Origin: Oceanimonas aquatica
Lineage (GTDB): Bacteria > Pseudomonadota > Gammaproteobacteria > Enterobacterales > Aeromonadaceae
Reading direction: 5' to 3'
DNA: 64,000 nucleotides
Assembly: GCF_030732065.1 (NCBI RefSeq)
Contig: NZ_JAVBHX010000009.1
Span: 62,001-126,000 of the forward strand
Both the position numbers and the translations under genes were made by a program. Of the stretch, positions 37,034-46,397 are shown one piece after another (position 1 is the stretch's first letter; every line of letters begins with the position of its first letter). Below the pieces are notes generated by a model, which was not told the DNA's origin, made no database searches, and was given only the letters and a program-made list of their open reading frames with translations.

Positions 37034-39019
37034 ATGTCGTTACTAGGTAAACTCACACTCGACGCCATTCCCTACCATGAGCCCATTATCATGGTGACCC
37101 TGGGTGTGGTGGCCATTGCCGCCATGGTGATCGCCTTCCTGGTCACCCGTCATCAGAAATGGGGCGTGCTCTGGCGCGACTGGATCACTTCGGTGGACCA
37201 CAAGCGACTGGGCATCATGTATATCGTGCTGGCTTTCGTCATGCTGATCCGCGGCTTTGCCGACGCCATCATGATGCGGGCCCAGCTGGCACTGTCGACC
37301 AACGGTGCCGACGGCTACCTGCCGCCGGAGCACTACGACCAGATCTTCACCGCGCACGGTGTCATCATGATCATCTTCATGGCCATGCCATTCATGATCG
37401 GCCTGATGAACATAGTGCTGCCGCTGCAGATCGGTGCCCGCGACGTGGCCTTCCCCTTCCTGAACAACCTCAGCTTCTGGCTGGCGGTGTCCGGCGCCGT
37501 GCTGGTGAACATCTCCCTCGGTCTGGGTGAATTCGCCAAGACCGGCTGGGTGGCTTATCCGCCGCTGTCGGAGACCAGCTTCAGTCCGGGCGTGGGGGTC
37601 GATTACTATATCTGGGCCTTGCAGATATCGGGTATCGGCACCCTGCTTACCGGCGTTAACTTCCTGGTGACCGTGTTCAAGATGCGTACCCCGGGCATGA
37701 AGCTGATGCAGATGCCGATCTTCACCTGGACCTGCACCTGGGCCAACATTCTGATCGTGGCGTCCTTCCCCATCCTGACCGCGGTACTGGGCATGCTGAC
37801 CCTGGACCGTTATCTGGACTTCCACTTCTTTACCAACGCCGCCGGCGGCAACGCCATGATGTACATCAACCTGTTCTGGGCCTGGGGTCATCCCGAGGTG
37901 TACATTCTGATTTTGCCGGCCTTTGGCATTTTCTCCGAGGTGATCTCCACCTTTACCGGCAAGCGCCTGTTTGGCTACAACTCCATGGTGTATGCCAGTG
38001 GCGCCATCTCGGTGCTGGGTTTCATCGTGTGGCTGCACCACTTCTTCACCATGGGCTCCAGCGCCAACGTCAACGCCTTCTTTGGCGTCATGACCATGAT
38101 CATCGCCGTGCCCACCGGGGTGAAGCTGTTCAACTGGCTGTTCACCATCTATCGCGGCCGGCTGCGCATGACGGTACCGGTGCTGTGGACCCTGGGCTTT
38201 ATGACCACCTTTACCATTGGTGGCATGACCGGCGTGCTGTTGGCACTGCCCGGTGCCGACTTCGTGCTGCACAACAGCCTGTTCCTGATCGCCCACTTCC
38301 ACAACACCATCATCGGTGGTGCCGTGTTCGGTTACCTGGCCGGCTTTGCCTTCTGGTTCCCGAAAGCCATGGGCTTCCACCTCAACGAGAAGCTGGGCAA
38401 GGTGTCGTTCTGGTGCTGGCAAATCGGCTTCTACGTGGCCTTTATGCCGCTGTACGTGCTGGGCTTTCTGGGCATGACCCGTCGCCTCAACAGCACCGAC
38501 AACCCGGCCTGGAACTTCTGGCTCTATCTGGCCGCCGTGGGCGCCGTGTTCATTTTTGTCGGCATAGTGGTGCAGTTCTACCAGCTGTATACCGCCTTCC
38601 GTGACCGTGAAGCGAACAAGGACCTGACCGGTGACCCCTGGAACGGCCACACCCTGGAGTGGTCCACCGCGTCACCGCCCCAGTTCTACAACTTTGCCAA
38701 ACTGCCTCACGTCAGCGACATCGACGCCTTTACCGACATGAAGGAAAAAGGCACCGCGCACAAGGCGCAGGGCGACTATCAGCCGATCCACATGCCGAAG
38801 AACACCGCCTGTGGCGTGCTGATCGCCGCCGCTGCCACCGCCGCCGGTTTTGGTGCCATCTGGCATATCTGGTGGATGGTGATTGCCGGTCTGGTGGCCA
38901 GCTTTGTTGTCTTCCTGTGCCGGGCCTATGACACCGACACCGACTATTACGTGCAGCCCGACGAGGTCGAGCGCATCGAGCAGGCACACCTGCGTAACGT
39001 GATGATGAAGGAGGCCTGA
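37034..39019 (+). CDS. cyoB: Cytochrome bo3 ubiquinol oxidase subunit I CyoB
   Basis: 661 residues, matching E. coli CyoB (663). This is the catalytic, proton-pumping subunit with low-spin heme b, heme o3 and CuB. It has about fifteen membrane helices, the [13 protein letters not shown] heme-ligand helix (about residue 106), the cross-linked His-Tyr region [15 protein letters not shown] (about 284) and HHFF (about 334), and the C-terminal heme-ligand helix [10 protein letters not shown] (about 419-421). The stop overlaps the cyoC ATG. Confidence 0.97.
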   Translation: MSLLGKLTLDAIPYHEPIIMVTLGVVAIAAMVIAFLVTRHQKWGVLWRDWITSVDHKRLGIMYIVLAFVMLIRGFADAIMMRAQLALSTNGADGYLPPEHYDQIFTAHGVIMIIFMAMPFMIGLMNIVLPLQIGARDVAFPFLNNLSFWLAVSGAVLVNISLGLGEFAKTGWVAYPPLSETSFSPGVGVDYYIWALQISGIGTLLTGVNFLVTVFKMRTPGMKLMQMPIFTWTCTWANILIVASFPILTAVLGMLTLDRYLDFHFFTNAAGGNAMMYINLFWAWGHPEVYILILPAFGIFSEVISTFTGKRLFGYNSMVYASGAISVLGFIVWLHHFFTMGSSANVNAFFGVMTMIIAVPTGVKLFNWLFTIYRGRLRMTVPVLWTLGFMTTFTIGGMTGVLLALPGADFVLHNSLFLIAHFHNTIIGGAVFGYLAGFAFWFPKAMGFHLNEKLGKVSFWCWQIGFYVAFMPLYVLGFLGMTRRLNSTDNPAWNFWLYLAAVGAVFIFVGIVVQFYQLYTAFRDREANKDLTGDPWNGHTLEWSTASPPQFYNFAKLPHVSDIDAFTDMKEKGTAHKAQGDYQPIHMPKNTACGVLIAAAATAAGFGAIWHIWWMVIAGLVASFVVFLCRAYDTDTDYYVQPDEVERIEQAHLRNVMMKEA

Positions 39020-39639
39020 TGGAAGCCGTATCCGTCGATCTCAAACAGGTGCAGGCGCACCACGAAGAAGAGCACCACGACACCGGGGGCAATACCCTGT
39101 TCGGTTTCTGGCTCTACCTGATGACCGACTGCCTGCTGTTCGCGTCTGTATTCGCCACCTATGCGGTGCTCTACATGAACACCGCCGGTGGTCCGGGCGG
39201 CCGTGAGCTGTTTGATCTGAAATTTGTGGCGGTGGAAACCGCCGTGCTGCTGGTGTCCAGCATCACCTACGGCTTTGCCATGCTCGCCGGCCATAACCAC
39301 AAGCGGGGCCTGACCCTGCTGTGGCTGCTGGTGACCTTTGCCCTGGGTGCCACCTTTATCGGCATGGAACTCTATGAGTTCAACCACCTGATCGCCGAAG
39401 GTGCCGGTCCGCAGCGCAGCGCCTTCCTCACCTCCTTCTTTACCCTGGTGGGCATGCACGGTCTGCACGTGACCGCCGGCCTGGTGTGGATGCTGGTGCT
39501 GATGGTGGAGCTGATGAAGCGGGGCACCGGCCCCCGCACCCTGACCCGTCTGGGCTGCCTGAGCATGTTCTGGCACTTCCTCGACGTGGTGTGGATCTGT
39601 GTGTTTACCGTGGTGTATCTGATGGGGGCAATGGCATGA
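39019..39639 (+). CDS. cyoC: Cytochrome bo3 ubiquinol oxidase subunit III CyoC
   Basis: 206 residues, five predicted helices. A His/Glu-rich N-terminus (HHEEEHHD) leads into [19 protein letters not shown], the usual first helix, and [19 protein letters not shown], a strong family block. The stop codon overlaps the cyoD ATG by four bases. Confidence 0.96.
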   Translation: MEAVSVDLKQVQAHHEEEHHDTGGNTLFGFWLYLMTDCLLFASVFATYAVLYMNTAGGPGGRELFDLKFVAVETAVLLVSSITYGFAMLAGHNHKRGLTLLWLLVTFALGATFIGMELYEFNHLIAEGAGPQRSAFLTSFFTLVGMHGLHVTAGLVWMLVLMVELMKRGTGPRTLTRLGCLSMFWHFLDVVWICVFTVVYLMGAMA

Positions 39640-39956
39640 GTCACAACCATGACGCCGTGGATCACGGCAGCGTGAAATCCTATCTCACCGGCTTTGTGCT
39701 GTCGGTGATCCTGACCGCCATTCCGTTTTGGGCGGTGATGACCGGCCAGCTGAGCCCGGGGGCCACCCTGGGCACTGTGGTGTTGTTGGCCATTGTGCAA
39801 ATCGTGGTGCACCTCAAGTACTTCCTGCACCTGAGCTTCAAGCCCGGCAGCCGGGAAAATACCGTGGCCTTTTTGTTCTCCGCCCTCATTATCGTGATGG
39901 TGGTGGGCCTGTCGGTGTGGATCATCATCAGCTCCAACGAAATGATGATGTACTAA
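39636..39956 (+). CDS. cyoD: Cytochrome bo3 ubiquinol oxidase subunit IV CyoD
   Basis: 106 residues with three membrane helices and the family block [11 protein letters not shown] (about residues 60-70). The ATG at 39636 ([16 protein letters not shown]) overlaps the end of cyoC. CyoD assists assembly of the CuB site in subunit I. cyoE follows after 78 bp. Confidence 0.95.
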   Translation: MSHNHDAVDHGSVKSYLTGFVLSVILTAIPFWAVMTGQLSPGATLGTVVLLAIVQIVVHLKYFLHLSFKPGSRENTVAFLFSALIIVMVVGLSVWIIISSNEMMMY

Positions 39957-40034
39957 GGCGCTCTGGCCCGGGGTAACCCGGGCCCTTTACAGGCATAAAC
40001 ACGCGAACAACGGGGTCTTCCCAAGGGGCATTTT

Positions 40035-40922
40035 ATGATTCGGCCTTATCTCAAGGTCACCAAGCCGGGCATTATCATGGGCAACCTGATCTCGGTGGCC
40101 GGCGGCTTCTTTATGGCCGCCCGCGGCGATATCGACTGGTCGCTGATGTGGGCTACCGTTATCGGGCTGTCGCTGGTGGTGGCCTCCGGCTGTGCCGTGA
40201 ACAACTGCATCGACCGGGATATCGACGCCCACATGCGCCGCACTCGCAACCGGGTGACCGTGACCGGCGAGCTGCCGGTACGCACGGCGCTGGTTTACGG
40301 GCTGGTGCTGGGCGTGCTCGGCTTTGGCCTGCTGGCCTGGTTCACCAATGCCGTGGCGACCGGCTTTGCCGCCTTTGGCTATGGGGTGTACGTTGGCTTT
40401 TACAGCCTCTGGCTGAAGCGCGCTTCTGTGTACGGCACCCTGGTGGGCAGTCTGTCCGGGGCCGTGCCGCCGGTGGTGGGCTACTGCGCCGTTGCCGGCC
40501 AGTTTGATGCCGGTGCCGCCATTTTGCTGCTGATGTTCAGCTTGTGGCAGATGCCCCATTCCTACGCCATTGCCATTTTCCGCTATGAGGATTATGCGGC
40601 TGCCAACATTCCGGTGCTGCCGGTGGCGGAAGGCATCGCCAAGGCCAAACGGCAGATCGTGCTTTATATTGCGCTGTTCTGCGTGGTAACGGCGTTGCTG
40701 CCGCTCAGTGGTTATACCGGCCTCACCTTTATGACGGTGGCCTGTGCCACCAGTCTGTGGTGGCTGGTGATGGCCTTTAACGGCTATCGCCGGGGGGCCG
40801 AGGAGCTGGGCTGGGCCCGACGCGTGTTTGTGCTTTCCATTGTTACCATCACCGCCATCAGCGTGACCATGGCGCTGGACTTTCGGGCCGCGCCCGACGC
40901 CTGGCTGGCGATGAATTTTTAA
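40035..40922 (+). CDS. cyoE: Protoheme IX farnesyltransferase (heme o synthase) CyoE
   Basis: 295 residues, UbiA-superfamily prenyltransferase with about nine membrane helices. It makes heme o from heme b and farnesyl diphosphate for the oxidase encoded just upstream. The first Asp-rich motif is [15 protein letters not shown] (about residue 55) and YTLWLKR-like SLWLKRAS follows. The C-terminal part carries [16 protein letters not shown]. The ATG follows AAGGGGCATT. Confidence 0.95.
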   Translation: MIRPYLKVTKPGIIMGNLISVAGGFFMAARGDIDWSLMWATVIGLSLVVASGCAVNNCIDRDIDAHMRRTRNRVTVTGELPVRTALVYGLVLGVLGFGLLAWFTNAVATGFAAFGYGVYVGFYSLWLKRASVYGTLVGSLSGAVPPVVGYCAVAGQFDAGAAILLLMFSLWQMPHSYAIAIFRYEDYAAANIPVLPVAEGIAKAKRQIVLYIALFCVVTALLPLSGYTGLTFMTVACATSLWWLVMAFNGYRRGAEELGWARRVFVLSIVTITAISVTMALDFRAAPDAWLAMNF

Positions 40923-40947
40923 TTTCTTTACCGGTTCTCTCCCATTT

Positions 40948-40982
40948 GGCCGACACGGCAGCCGCCGTCTCGGCCCTTTTTT
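40948..40982 (+). terminator. Terminator after cyoE
   Basis: GGCCGA-C-ACGGC and GCCGT-C-TCGGCC pair around AGCC, followed by CTTTTTT. It abuts the end of the convergent metallo-hydrolase gene. Confidence 0.85.
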
Positions 40983-42337
40983 CAGAGCGTCAGAATGCGC
41001 TCGTATTCCCCGATATTCACCTCAAAGTCCGTGGTCTGGCGCAGGTAATCGCGCATGGCTTCCAGGGCTTCCGGTTCGCCGTGTACCAGCTCGATGGCCG
41101 TGCTCGCCGTCAGCTCGGAGTCCGCTAGCCATTGCCCCAGCTCGGCATAGTCCGCATGTCCCGACAGGCCGTGCAGCCGTTCCACCCGGGCCCGGTTGTC
41201 GAACCAGTCGCCGTGAATGCGCACCTTGTCGCAGCCCTGCAACAGCTTGGCGCCCCGGGTGCCGCCGGCCTGGTGACCGGTGAGCAGCAGGGTGGTGCGG
41301 TGATCTCCCAGCAATCGCTTCATGTGATGAAGAATCCGCCCGCCGGTGACCATGCCGCTGCCGGCGATAATGATATGAGGGTACACCTCGTCGGCCAGGG
41401 CCTTGGAGTCCTCCACGCTGCGCACCAGGGTAATGACCTGCCCCATGCGGTGGCAGTCGGCCCGGCTGAGGCGGTGCTGATCCACGAACCGCTCGTAAAT
41501 TTCTCCCACCTCAATGGCCATGGGGCTGTCGAGAAACACCTTGAGTTTGGGAATGCGCTGTTCATCCATCAGTCGCACCAGCAGGTGTTGCAGGGTCTGG
41601 GCCCGGCCCACGGCAAAGCTCGGGATCAGCATGACGCCGCCGGCGGCCACGGTGTCGTTGACCAGGGTGGCCAGCTGCTCGAGCGGGTCGCCAGGCTCGT
41701 GGCGGCGATCGCCGTAGGTGGACTCCAGCAACAGCAGGTCCAGCGCCGGCAGCGGCCGGGGCGGGCGCATAAAGACATCGTCGGGCCGGCCCACGTCACC
41801 GGAAAAACCCACCTTTTTGCCCTCGCACTCCAGGATCAGGCTGCCGGCGCCGAGAATGTGCCCCACCGGTTGCAGCCAGAAGCGCATGTCGCCCACCTCT
41901 TTGGGCTGGTCAAAGTCCAGTGGCCGGAACAGTTGCATGCTGTGCTCGGCGGTTTTCCGGTCGTACAGGGGCTCGGGTTTTTCATGCTTGCTCAGCCGGT
42001 GCTTGGCCAGATAACCGGCGTCTTCTTCCTGCAGGTGACCGCTGTCCGAGAGCAGAATGTCGCACAGCGCCTGAGTGGCCGGATGGCAATACACCGGGCC
42101 CCGGTAGCCCTGCTTGTAGAGCACCGGAATATAGCCGGAGTGATCCAGATGGGCGTGGGTCAGCACAATGGCGTCGAGCTTGTCGATATCCAGGGGCAGT
42201 GGCTGCCGGTTGCGCCGGCGCAGCCACTTGTAGCCCTGGTACAGGCCGCAGTCCACCAGAATCTGCCGGTGGTTATGGCTGACCAGAAACTTGGAACCGG
42301 TCACCGTCTGGGTGGCGCCGAGAAAGGTGATTTTCAT
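40982..42337 (-). CDS. Beta-CASP metallo-beta-lactamase RNase (Ysh1/CPSF73-like)
   Basis: 451 residues. The zinc-binding MBL motif HAHLDHSG occurs at about residue 62, and the first metal His sets are followed by the beta-CASP domain: GSGMVTGGRILHH (about 327) and TGHQAGGTRG (about 352) contain the motif A-C type residues. Such COG1236 proteins are RNA nucleases related to CPSF73, and the bacterial copies are often fused in operons with nucleotide salvage genes. Here it is last of three overlapping genes (four-base ATGA overlaps) with a PRPP synthetase and an AMP/thymidine phosphorylase. Confidence 0.88.
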   Translation of the reverse strand: MKITFLGATQTVTGSKFLVSHNHRQILVDCGLYQGYKWLRRRNRQPLPLDIDKLDAIVLTHAHLDHSGYIPVLYKQGYRGPVYCHPATQALCDILLSDSGHLQEEDAGYLAKHRLSKHEKPEPLYDRKTAEHSMQLFRPLDFDQPKEVGDMRFWLQPVGHILGAGSLILECEGKKVGFSGDVGRPDDVFMRPPRPLPALDLLLLESTYGDRRHEPGDPLEQLATLVNDTVAAGGVMLIPSFAVGRAQTLQHLLVRLMDEQRIPKLKVFLDSPMAIEVGEIYERFVDQHRLSRADCHRMGQVITLVRSVEDSKALADEVYPHIIIAGSGMVTGGRILHHMKRLLGDHRTTLLLTGHQAGGTRGAKLLQGCDKVRIHGDWFDNRARVERLHGLSGHADYAELGQWLADSELTASTAIELVHGEPEALEAMRDYLRQTTDFEVNIGEYERILTL

Positions 42338-43275
42338 ATGCCTGCTCCTGCCTGGTTGTCTGGAAAGGGGGAGGGGTCATCGGTCAGCCCGGCCAGCCGC
42401 CGTGCCGGGGCCAGCAGCAGTGGAGTGAGGTCCAGCCCGTTGGACGGGTGGGGCACCGAGTTGCTGGTAATCAGCCTTTGCACGCCGGCCTGGTGCAGCC
42501 GGTCTTCAATGCGGTCGGCAAACAGGCCGTGAATGGCGGCGCACTCAATATGTTCAATGCCGGCGGCGGCAAGCGCATAAGCACACTGCAGCATGGTGCG
42601 GCCGCTGGAGATCACATCATCCACCATCACGGCGCTGTGCCCGCGCCAGGCGGACAGGTCCGGCAGTTGAATGTGCACGTCTCTGTCGCCCCGGCGCTGC
42701 TTGCTGCCCACCACAAACGGATGGCCGCTGGCTTCTGCCAAGGCCGACACCCACTGCTCGCTTTCTGCATCGGGCCCCACCAGCAGCAGGGGCTCGGGGC
42801 GGGCGCCGAGCCAGTCTGCGAGCAGGGGAGCGGCGTGCACCGCAGTCGCGGGAATGGTGTAAACCTCGCCGAGGGCATGATAGCGGTGCAGATGTGGATC
42901 CACCGTCAGCAGCCAGTCGAAGCGTTCCGAGAGCAGCCGGGCAAAACTGCGGGAGGTGACGGCTTCGCCGGCATGAAAACGGGTGTCCTGGCGCATGTAG
43001 CACAGATAAGGCGCAATCAGCCCTACCCGGCCGGCGCCCAGCTCCTTTAAGGTCTCGCACAAAAAACACAGGGGCAGCACGCGGTCGTCGGGGTGAGACA
43101 GGTCCGCCAGTATCATCACGCTTTGCCCCGGCTCAATGGTGGAAAGTATCCGCACATAACTTTCGCCATCGGGAAAGCGGCGATATTCCAGCTCGCCCGC
43201 CTCGGCGGGCAGGCTTCGGCACAGGGGCGCCAGCAGGGAGTGACCCTCGGGAAACGCGAACAACAGCGGGGTCAT
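42334..43275 (-). CDS. Ribose-phosphate pyrophosphokinase, archaeal/class III-like
   Basis: 313 residues. It has the PRPP synthetase blocks FPDGESYVRI, YMRQDTRF (ATP loop), TVDPHLHRYH (catalytic His), the flexible loop residues in KQRRGDRD and the PRPP loop MVDDVISSGRTML, so it looks catalytically complete. It differs from the housekeeping Prs (no DLHAEQIQGFF). It overlaps the phosphorylase upstream and the RNase downstream by four bases each, so all three are likely translated together. It would make or consume PRPP within a ribose-phosphate route. Confidence 0.85.
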   Translation of the reverse strand: MTPLLFAFPEGHSLLAPLCRSLPAEAGELEYRRFPDGESYVRILSTIEPGQSVMILADLSHPDDRVLPLCFLCETLKELGAGRVGLIAPYLCYMRQDTRFHAGEAVTSRSFARLLSERFDWLLTVDPHLHRYHALGEVYTIPATAVHAAPLLADWLGARPEPLLLVGPDAESEQWVSALAEASGHPFVVGSKQRRGDRDVHIQLPDLSAWRGHSAVMVDDVISSGRTMLQCAYALAAAGIEHIECAAIHGLFADRIEDRLHQAGVQRLITSNSVPHPSNGLDLTPLLLAPARRLAGLTDDPSPFPDNQAGAGI

Positions 43276-44780
43276 GGCGATTCTCCAATCATGAACAGAT
43301 CGTGATTGTGCTCATAATAGTCGGCGGCGTAGTCCAGCTCGCCCTGGCTGTCGGCATAGAGGGTAAACAGCGGCTGGCCCATGGCCATGGCCTGCCCCAG
43401 CTTGGCGTGCAGCCGCAGCCCGGCGGCAGGGGTGTTGGGGGCCCCGGCCAGCTTGGCCAGCCGGGCCAGACGGCGGTTGTCCATGGCCAGCAGGGTGCCG
43501 CTGTGGCGGGCGCCCAGTTGCAGCGAACAGGCCGCCTCGGGAATGGGCTTGAGCCCGCCCTGAGCCTCGCAAATACGCTGGAACTGCGTCCAGGCCTTGC
43601 CCGAGTCCAGCAGCTCCCGCGCCTGTTTGGCGGTGTCATCGAGGTTGCTCTTGCCCGCCATGTTCAGCAGGTTGCCGGCCAGCAGCAGGGCCCGCTCGCG
43701 CAGATCGGGTGGGGCCTCGGGCTGGTTCTGCAGCACCGCCAGCACGTCTCTGGCTTCCTCGGCCGGACCTATGCCATAGCCGATGGCCTGCTCACCATTG
43801 GTGATCAGGCAGCGCACGTTCAGTTGCAGTGCCCGGCCCACGGTTTCAAACAGCCGGCTCATGGCTTCGGCTTCGGGCTGGCTGCGCACCTTGGCGGTGG
43901 GGCCCACCGGTATGTCGATCAGGGCATGGGTGGAGCCGGCGGCGATCTTCTTCGACAGCACTGAGGCCACCATCTGGCCGGTGCCGTCGATGTCCAGCGC
44001 CCGTTCAATGCGAATGAGCATGTCGTCGGCCGGGCTCAGGTTAACGGCGCCGCCCCAGGCCAGGCAGGCGTTGGCCTGGCGCACAGTGGCCTGGATTTCG
44101 GCCAGATCCAGGTGCACCCGGGTGAGCACCTCCATGGTGTCGGCGGTGCCGGCGGGCGAGGTGATGGCCCGGGACGAGGTTTTGGCCATGATCAGGCCCG
44201 CGGCGCTGGCAATGGCCACCACAATCGGCGTGGTACGGTTTCCGGGAAGGCCGCCAATGCAGTGTTTGTCTACCAGCTGCAGCCGCTTTGGCCAGCTCAG
44301 CTGTTTGCCGCTGTCCACCATGGCCCGGGTGAGAGCGATAATTTCATCGGTATTGAGCCGCTCCACACAGGCGGTCAGAAAGGCGGCGATCTGCATGTCG
44401 GAATAGCGGTGCTGGCTGATGTCGCCGATAATGTCGTTCATTTCCCGTTTCGACAGGGTATGGCCGTACATCTTTTTGCGCACTGCGCTCATGGAATGCA
44501 GCACCGGGCCGTGGCGCACCGTGACCATCTCTTCACCGGTTAGGGCCAGGCGCTCCCAGGCGATGCGGGAAAATCCGATATGACGGGCCGGCAGCACCTC
44601 GTTGGTGACCACGTTCAGGGTGGCGATCAGGCTGCGATCCCCCACGCAAACCTGAATACGGGTGTTGGCAATAAAGCCCTCGGCCCGGCACACTTCGCTG
44701 TCGGCGCGAATAAACACCACCGGTTCCTGGTGAGTGTCGATGCCCATTTGAATGGCAAGCAGGGAATGAACGGCAGACAC
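43272..44780 (-). CDS. Thymidine/AMP phosphorylase family protein, archaeal type
   Basis: 502 residues, with the ~80-residue extra N-terminal domain of the archaeal AMP phosphorylase (AMPpase/TIGR02645) group and the nucleoside phosphorylase core: KHCIGGLPGNRTTPIVVAI (about residue 168), MAKTSSRAITSPAGTADTMEV (long block about 195) and SPADDMLIRIERALDIDG. Archaeal members turn AMP plus phosphate into ribose-1,5-bisphosphate and adenine; bacterial members may act on other nucleotides. The start is GTG at 44780, needed to include the conserved first strand. First gene of the operon. Confidence 0.82.
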   Translation of the reverse strand: MSAVHSLLAIQMGIDTHQEPVVFIRADSEVCRAEGFIANTRIQVCVGDRSLIATLNVVTNEVLPARHIGFSRIAWERLALTGEEMVTVRHGPVLHSMSAVRKKMYGHTLSKREMNDIIGDISQHRYSDMQIAAFLTACVERLNTDEIIALTRAMVDSGKQLSWPKRLQLVDKHCIGGLPGNRTTPIVVAIASAAGLIMAKTSSRAITSPAGTADTMEVLTRVHLDLAEIQATVRQANACLAWGGAVNLSPADDMLIRIERALDIDGTGQMVASVLSKKIAAGSTHALIDIPVGPTAKVRSQPEAEAMSRLFETVGRALQLNVRCLITNGEQAIGYGIGPAEEARDVLAVLQNQPEAPPDLRERALLLAGNLLNMAGKSNLDDTAKQARELLDSGKAWTQFQRICEAQGGLKPIPEAACSLQLGARHSGTLLAMDNRRLARLAKLAGAPNTPAAGLRLHAKLGQAMAMGQPLFTLYADSQGELDYAADYYEHNHDLFMIGESP

Positions 44781-44884
44781 GCTGATGATCCGAAAGTGAG
44801 TGGTGCTTAAAGCCTAGCCGCCGGCCCGAGTTTTCGCCGTCTACACTTTGGCAGGGTTGCCCTGTGCAGGAGGGAACATATGTC

Positions 44885-45619
44885 ATGCTGAGGCCCCGCG
44901 TTACCCCCAGCCGGTTATTGCACCAGCACCAGCCACTGAACGGCGACAGCCTGGGCGTGCTGTGCTGGAACACTCAGAAGCTGACCCAGGATGCACGTTT
45001 TCATCACAGTCTGACCATGCTGACCGAACGCTATGCCACCAGCCTGCTGTTGTTGCAGGAAGCCCGGCTGGCACCCATGGGAGAAGCCTGGCTGGATGGC
45101 TGGTCCTGGGCAGTGTCCCCCAACATGCAGACCCGGGCGCATCTTTTTGGGGTGCTCACCGCCGGGCGCTGCGCCTTTGACGACGTGCTGCCGCTGCTGA
45201 GCCAGAGCCGGGAGCTGCGCTTTGCCACCCACAAGAGCCTGATCCTCACCCGTCATCCACTGCCTGGTGACGGCTCCCTGCTGGTGGTCAACATGCATGC
45301 CATCAACTTTGTGCACGCCGGGTTGTTTATGAACGAGATGGAACTGCTGCGGGCCGAGCTGCTGCGCCACACCGGCCCCCTGATTGTGGCCGGCGACTTT
45401 AATGTTTGGAGCCGCCAGCGCCGGCTTTATCTGCGCCGGTTCTGCCGGGCCACCGGTTTGCGCCAGGCGGTGATGGAAAATGCCCACCATGTGAAAAGCT
45501 ACCTGCGCCAGCCCCTCGACTTCATCTTTTACCGGGATCTTTATCTGCGTTCGGCCGAGGCCATCAATATGCCCGGCATCTCGGATCACAACCCCATCTA
45601 CGCCCGCTTTTTGCTGTAA
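44885..45619 (+). CDS. Endonuclease/exonuclease/phosphatase family protein
   Basis: 244 residues. EEP-fold motifs are LCWNTQKL (residue 25), LLLQEARL with a metal-binding Glu (about 52), IVAGDFNVWS (about 165) and ISDHNPIYARF (about 232). Members act on phosphodiester or phosphate bonds in DNA, RNA or lipids; no signal peptide is present, so it is cytoplasmic. The ATG at 44885 is downstream of AGGAGGG. It is divergent from the phosphorylase-PRPP-RNase operon across about 100 bp and may be regulated with it. Confidence 0.82.
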   Translation: MLRPRVTPSRLLHQHQPLNGDSLGVLCWNTQKLTQDARFHHSLTMLTERYATSLLLLQEARLAPMGEAWLDGWSWAVSPNMQTRAHLFGVLTAGRCAFDDVLPLLSQSRELRFATHKSLILTRHPLPGDGSLLVVNMHAINFVHAGLFMNEMELLRAELLRHTGPLIVAGDFNVWSRQRRLYLRRFCRATGLRQAVMENAHHVKSYLRQPLDFIFYRDLYLRSAEAINMPGISDHNPIYARFLL

Positions 45620-46022
45620 AGCGTGTCTGCTCACAGCCACTCCCTGTGGAATGGCTGCTTTGGGCTCGTTTTTCGCCGTGATTATTTGGTTAAAAAAGTT
45701 ACCAAATCGGTGATAAGTCCCAAGATGACAGGGTTTGACCCAGCACAATTCACTTTTTTTGCCCGAAGGGTCAGGTTTTATCTTCTGCGGTGCATTGGCT
45801 TGTCGTGATCACTGATTTCATCTGTAACCAATGTCGTAAAAATTGCGCGGTTTCACACTTTGGATACAAGATTATTGTGTTTTGTATCCAATTTTTTCGA
45901 GTGTAGGATTTATCCCGTTCGCAGCCAACGACCTTAGGGTCACTCTTAATGCGAACGATTTTTCGCAGTGGTCACGCAAGCGCGGGCCAATACATAAAAT
46001 ACAAAATAAGAAGGTGTATAAA
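45620..46022. other. 403-bp dyad-rich gap before the small secreted protein gene
   Basis: No gene is apparent. Three perfect inverted repeats stand out: ATTTGGT/ACCAAAT (45684-45707), TTGGATACAA/TTGTATCCAA (45860-45891, followed by TTTTTT) and CGTTCGC/GCGAACG (45916-45957, followed by ATTTTTC). The last two look like terminator or attenuator stems in a long 5' leader. Confidence 0.65.
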
Positions 46023-46319
46023 ATGCAAAAAGCCAAATGGGTAATTTCTGCTGCTGCTCTGGTACTCGCCGCTTCCGCCAACGCCGGTTTCGGTGGCAGC
46101 TACTCCTACGACAACAGCTACAGCAACGACTACGCCGATGTTGAAGTTAACAAGACCGTATCTGAAGACGGCTCCGTGTCTTTCACCAAGACTGTGACCA
46201 AGGCCAACGGCGAAACCTACAGCTACACCGTTGACAAGCAGGTTAACGACGATGGCACCGTGACCATCAACAAGAACATCAACGGCAACGAGTACTCTTA
46301 CAAGAGCTTCTACCGTTAA
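46023..46319 (+). CDS. Small secreted protein, unknown
   Basis: 98 residues. A signal peptide (MQKAKWVISAAALVLAASANA) precedes a Gly/Tyr/Ser-rich segment (GFGGSYSYDNSYSND) and a Thr/Val-rich part with SEDGSVSFTKTVTKANGETYSYTVDK-like repeats ending YSYKSFYR. I do not recognise a family; it may be a periplasmic or surface structural protein. Very low number of rare codons and an AAGAAGG site suggest high expression. The gene ends at a strong terminator shared with the porin gene. Confidence 0.75.
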   Translation: MQKAKWVISAAALVLAASANAGFGGSYSYDNSYSNDYADVEVNKTVSEDGSVSFTKTVTKANGETYSYTVDKQVNDDGTVTINKNINGNEYSYKSFYR

Positions 46320-46349
46320 TTCACCGTCACTGAGCTGACGGTTCAAGGA

Positions 46350-46376
46350 GGGTGCTGATAACAGCACCCTTTTTTT
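46350..46376 (+). terminator. Rho-independent terminator after the small secreted protein
   Basis: GGGTGCTG (46350-46357) and CAGCACCC (46362-46369) pair around ATAA, followed by TTTTTTT. Confidence 0.93.
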
Positions 46377-46397
46377 CATGTTTTTCCGGTAACAGTT

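Noticed and set aside
37043-38650. 535-residue frame antisense to cyoB
   Set aside because: Lies wholly inside cyoB, His/Gln-rich, and typical of GC-rich antisense frames.
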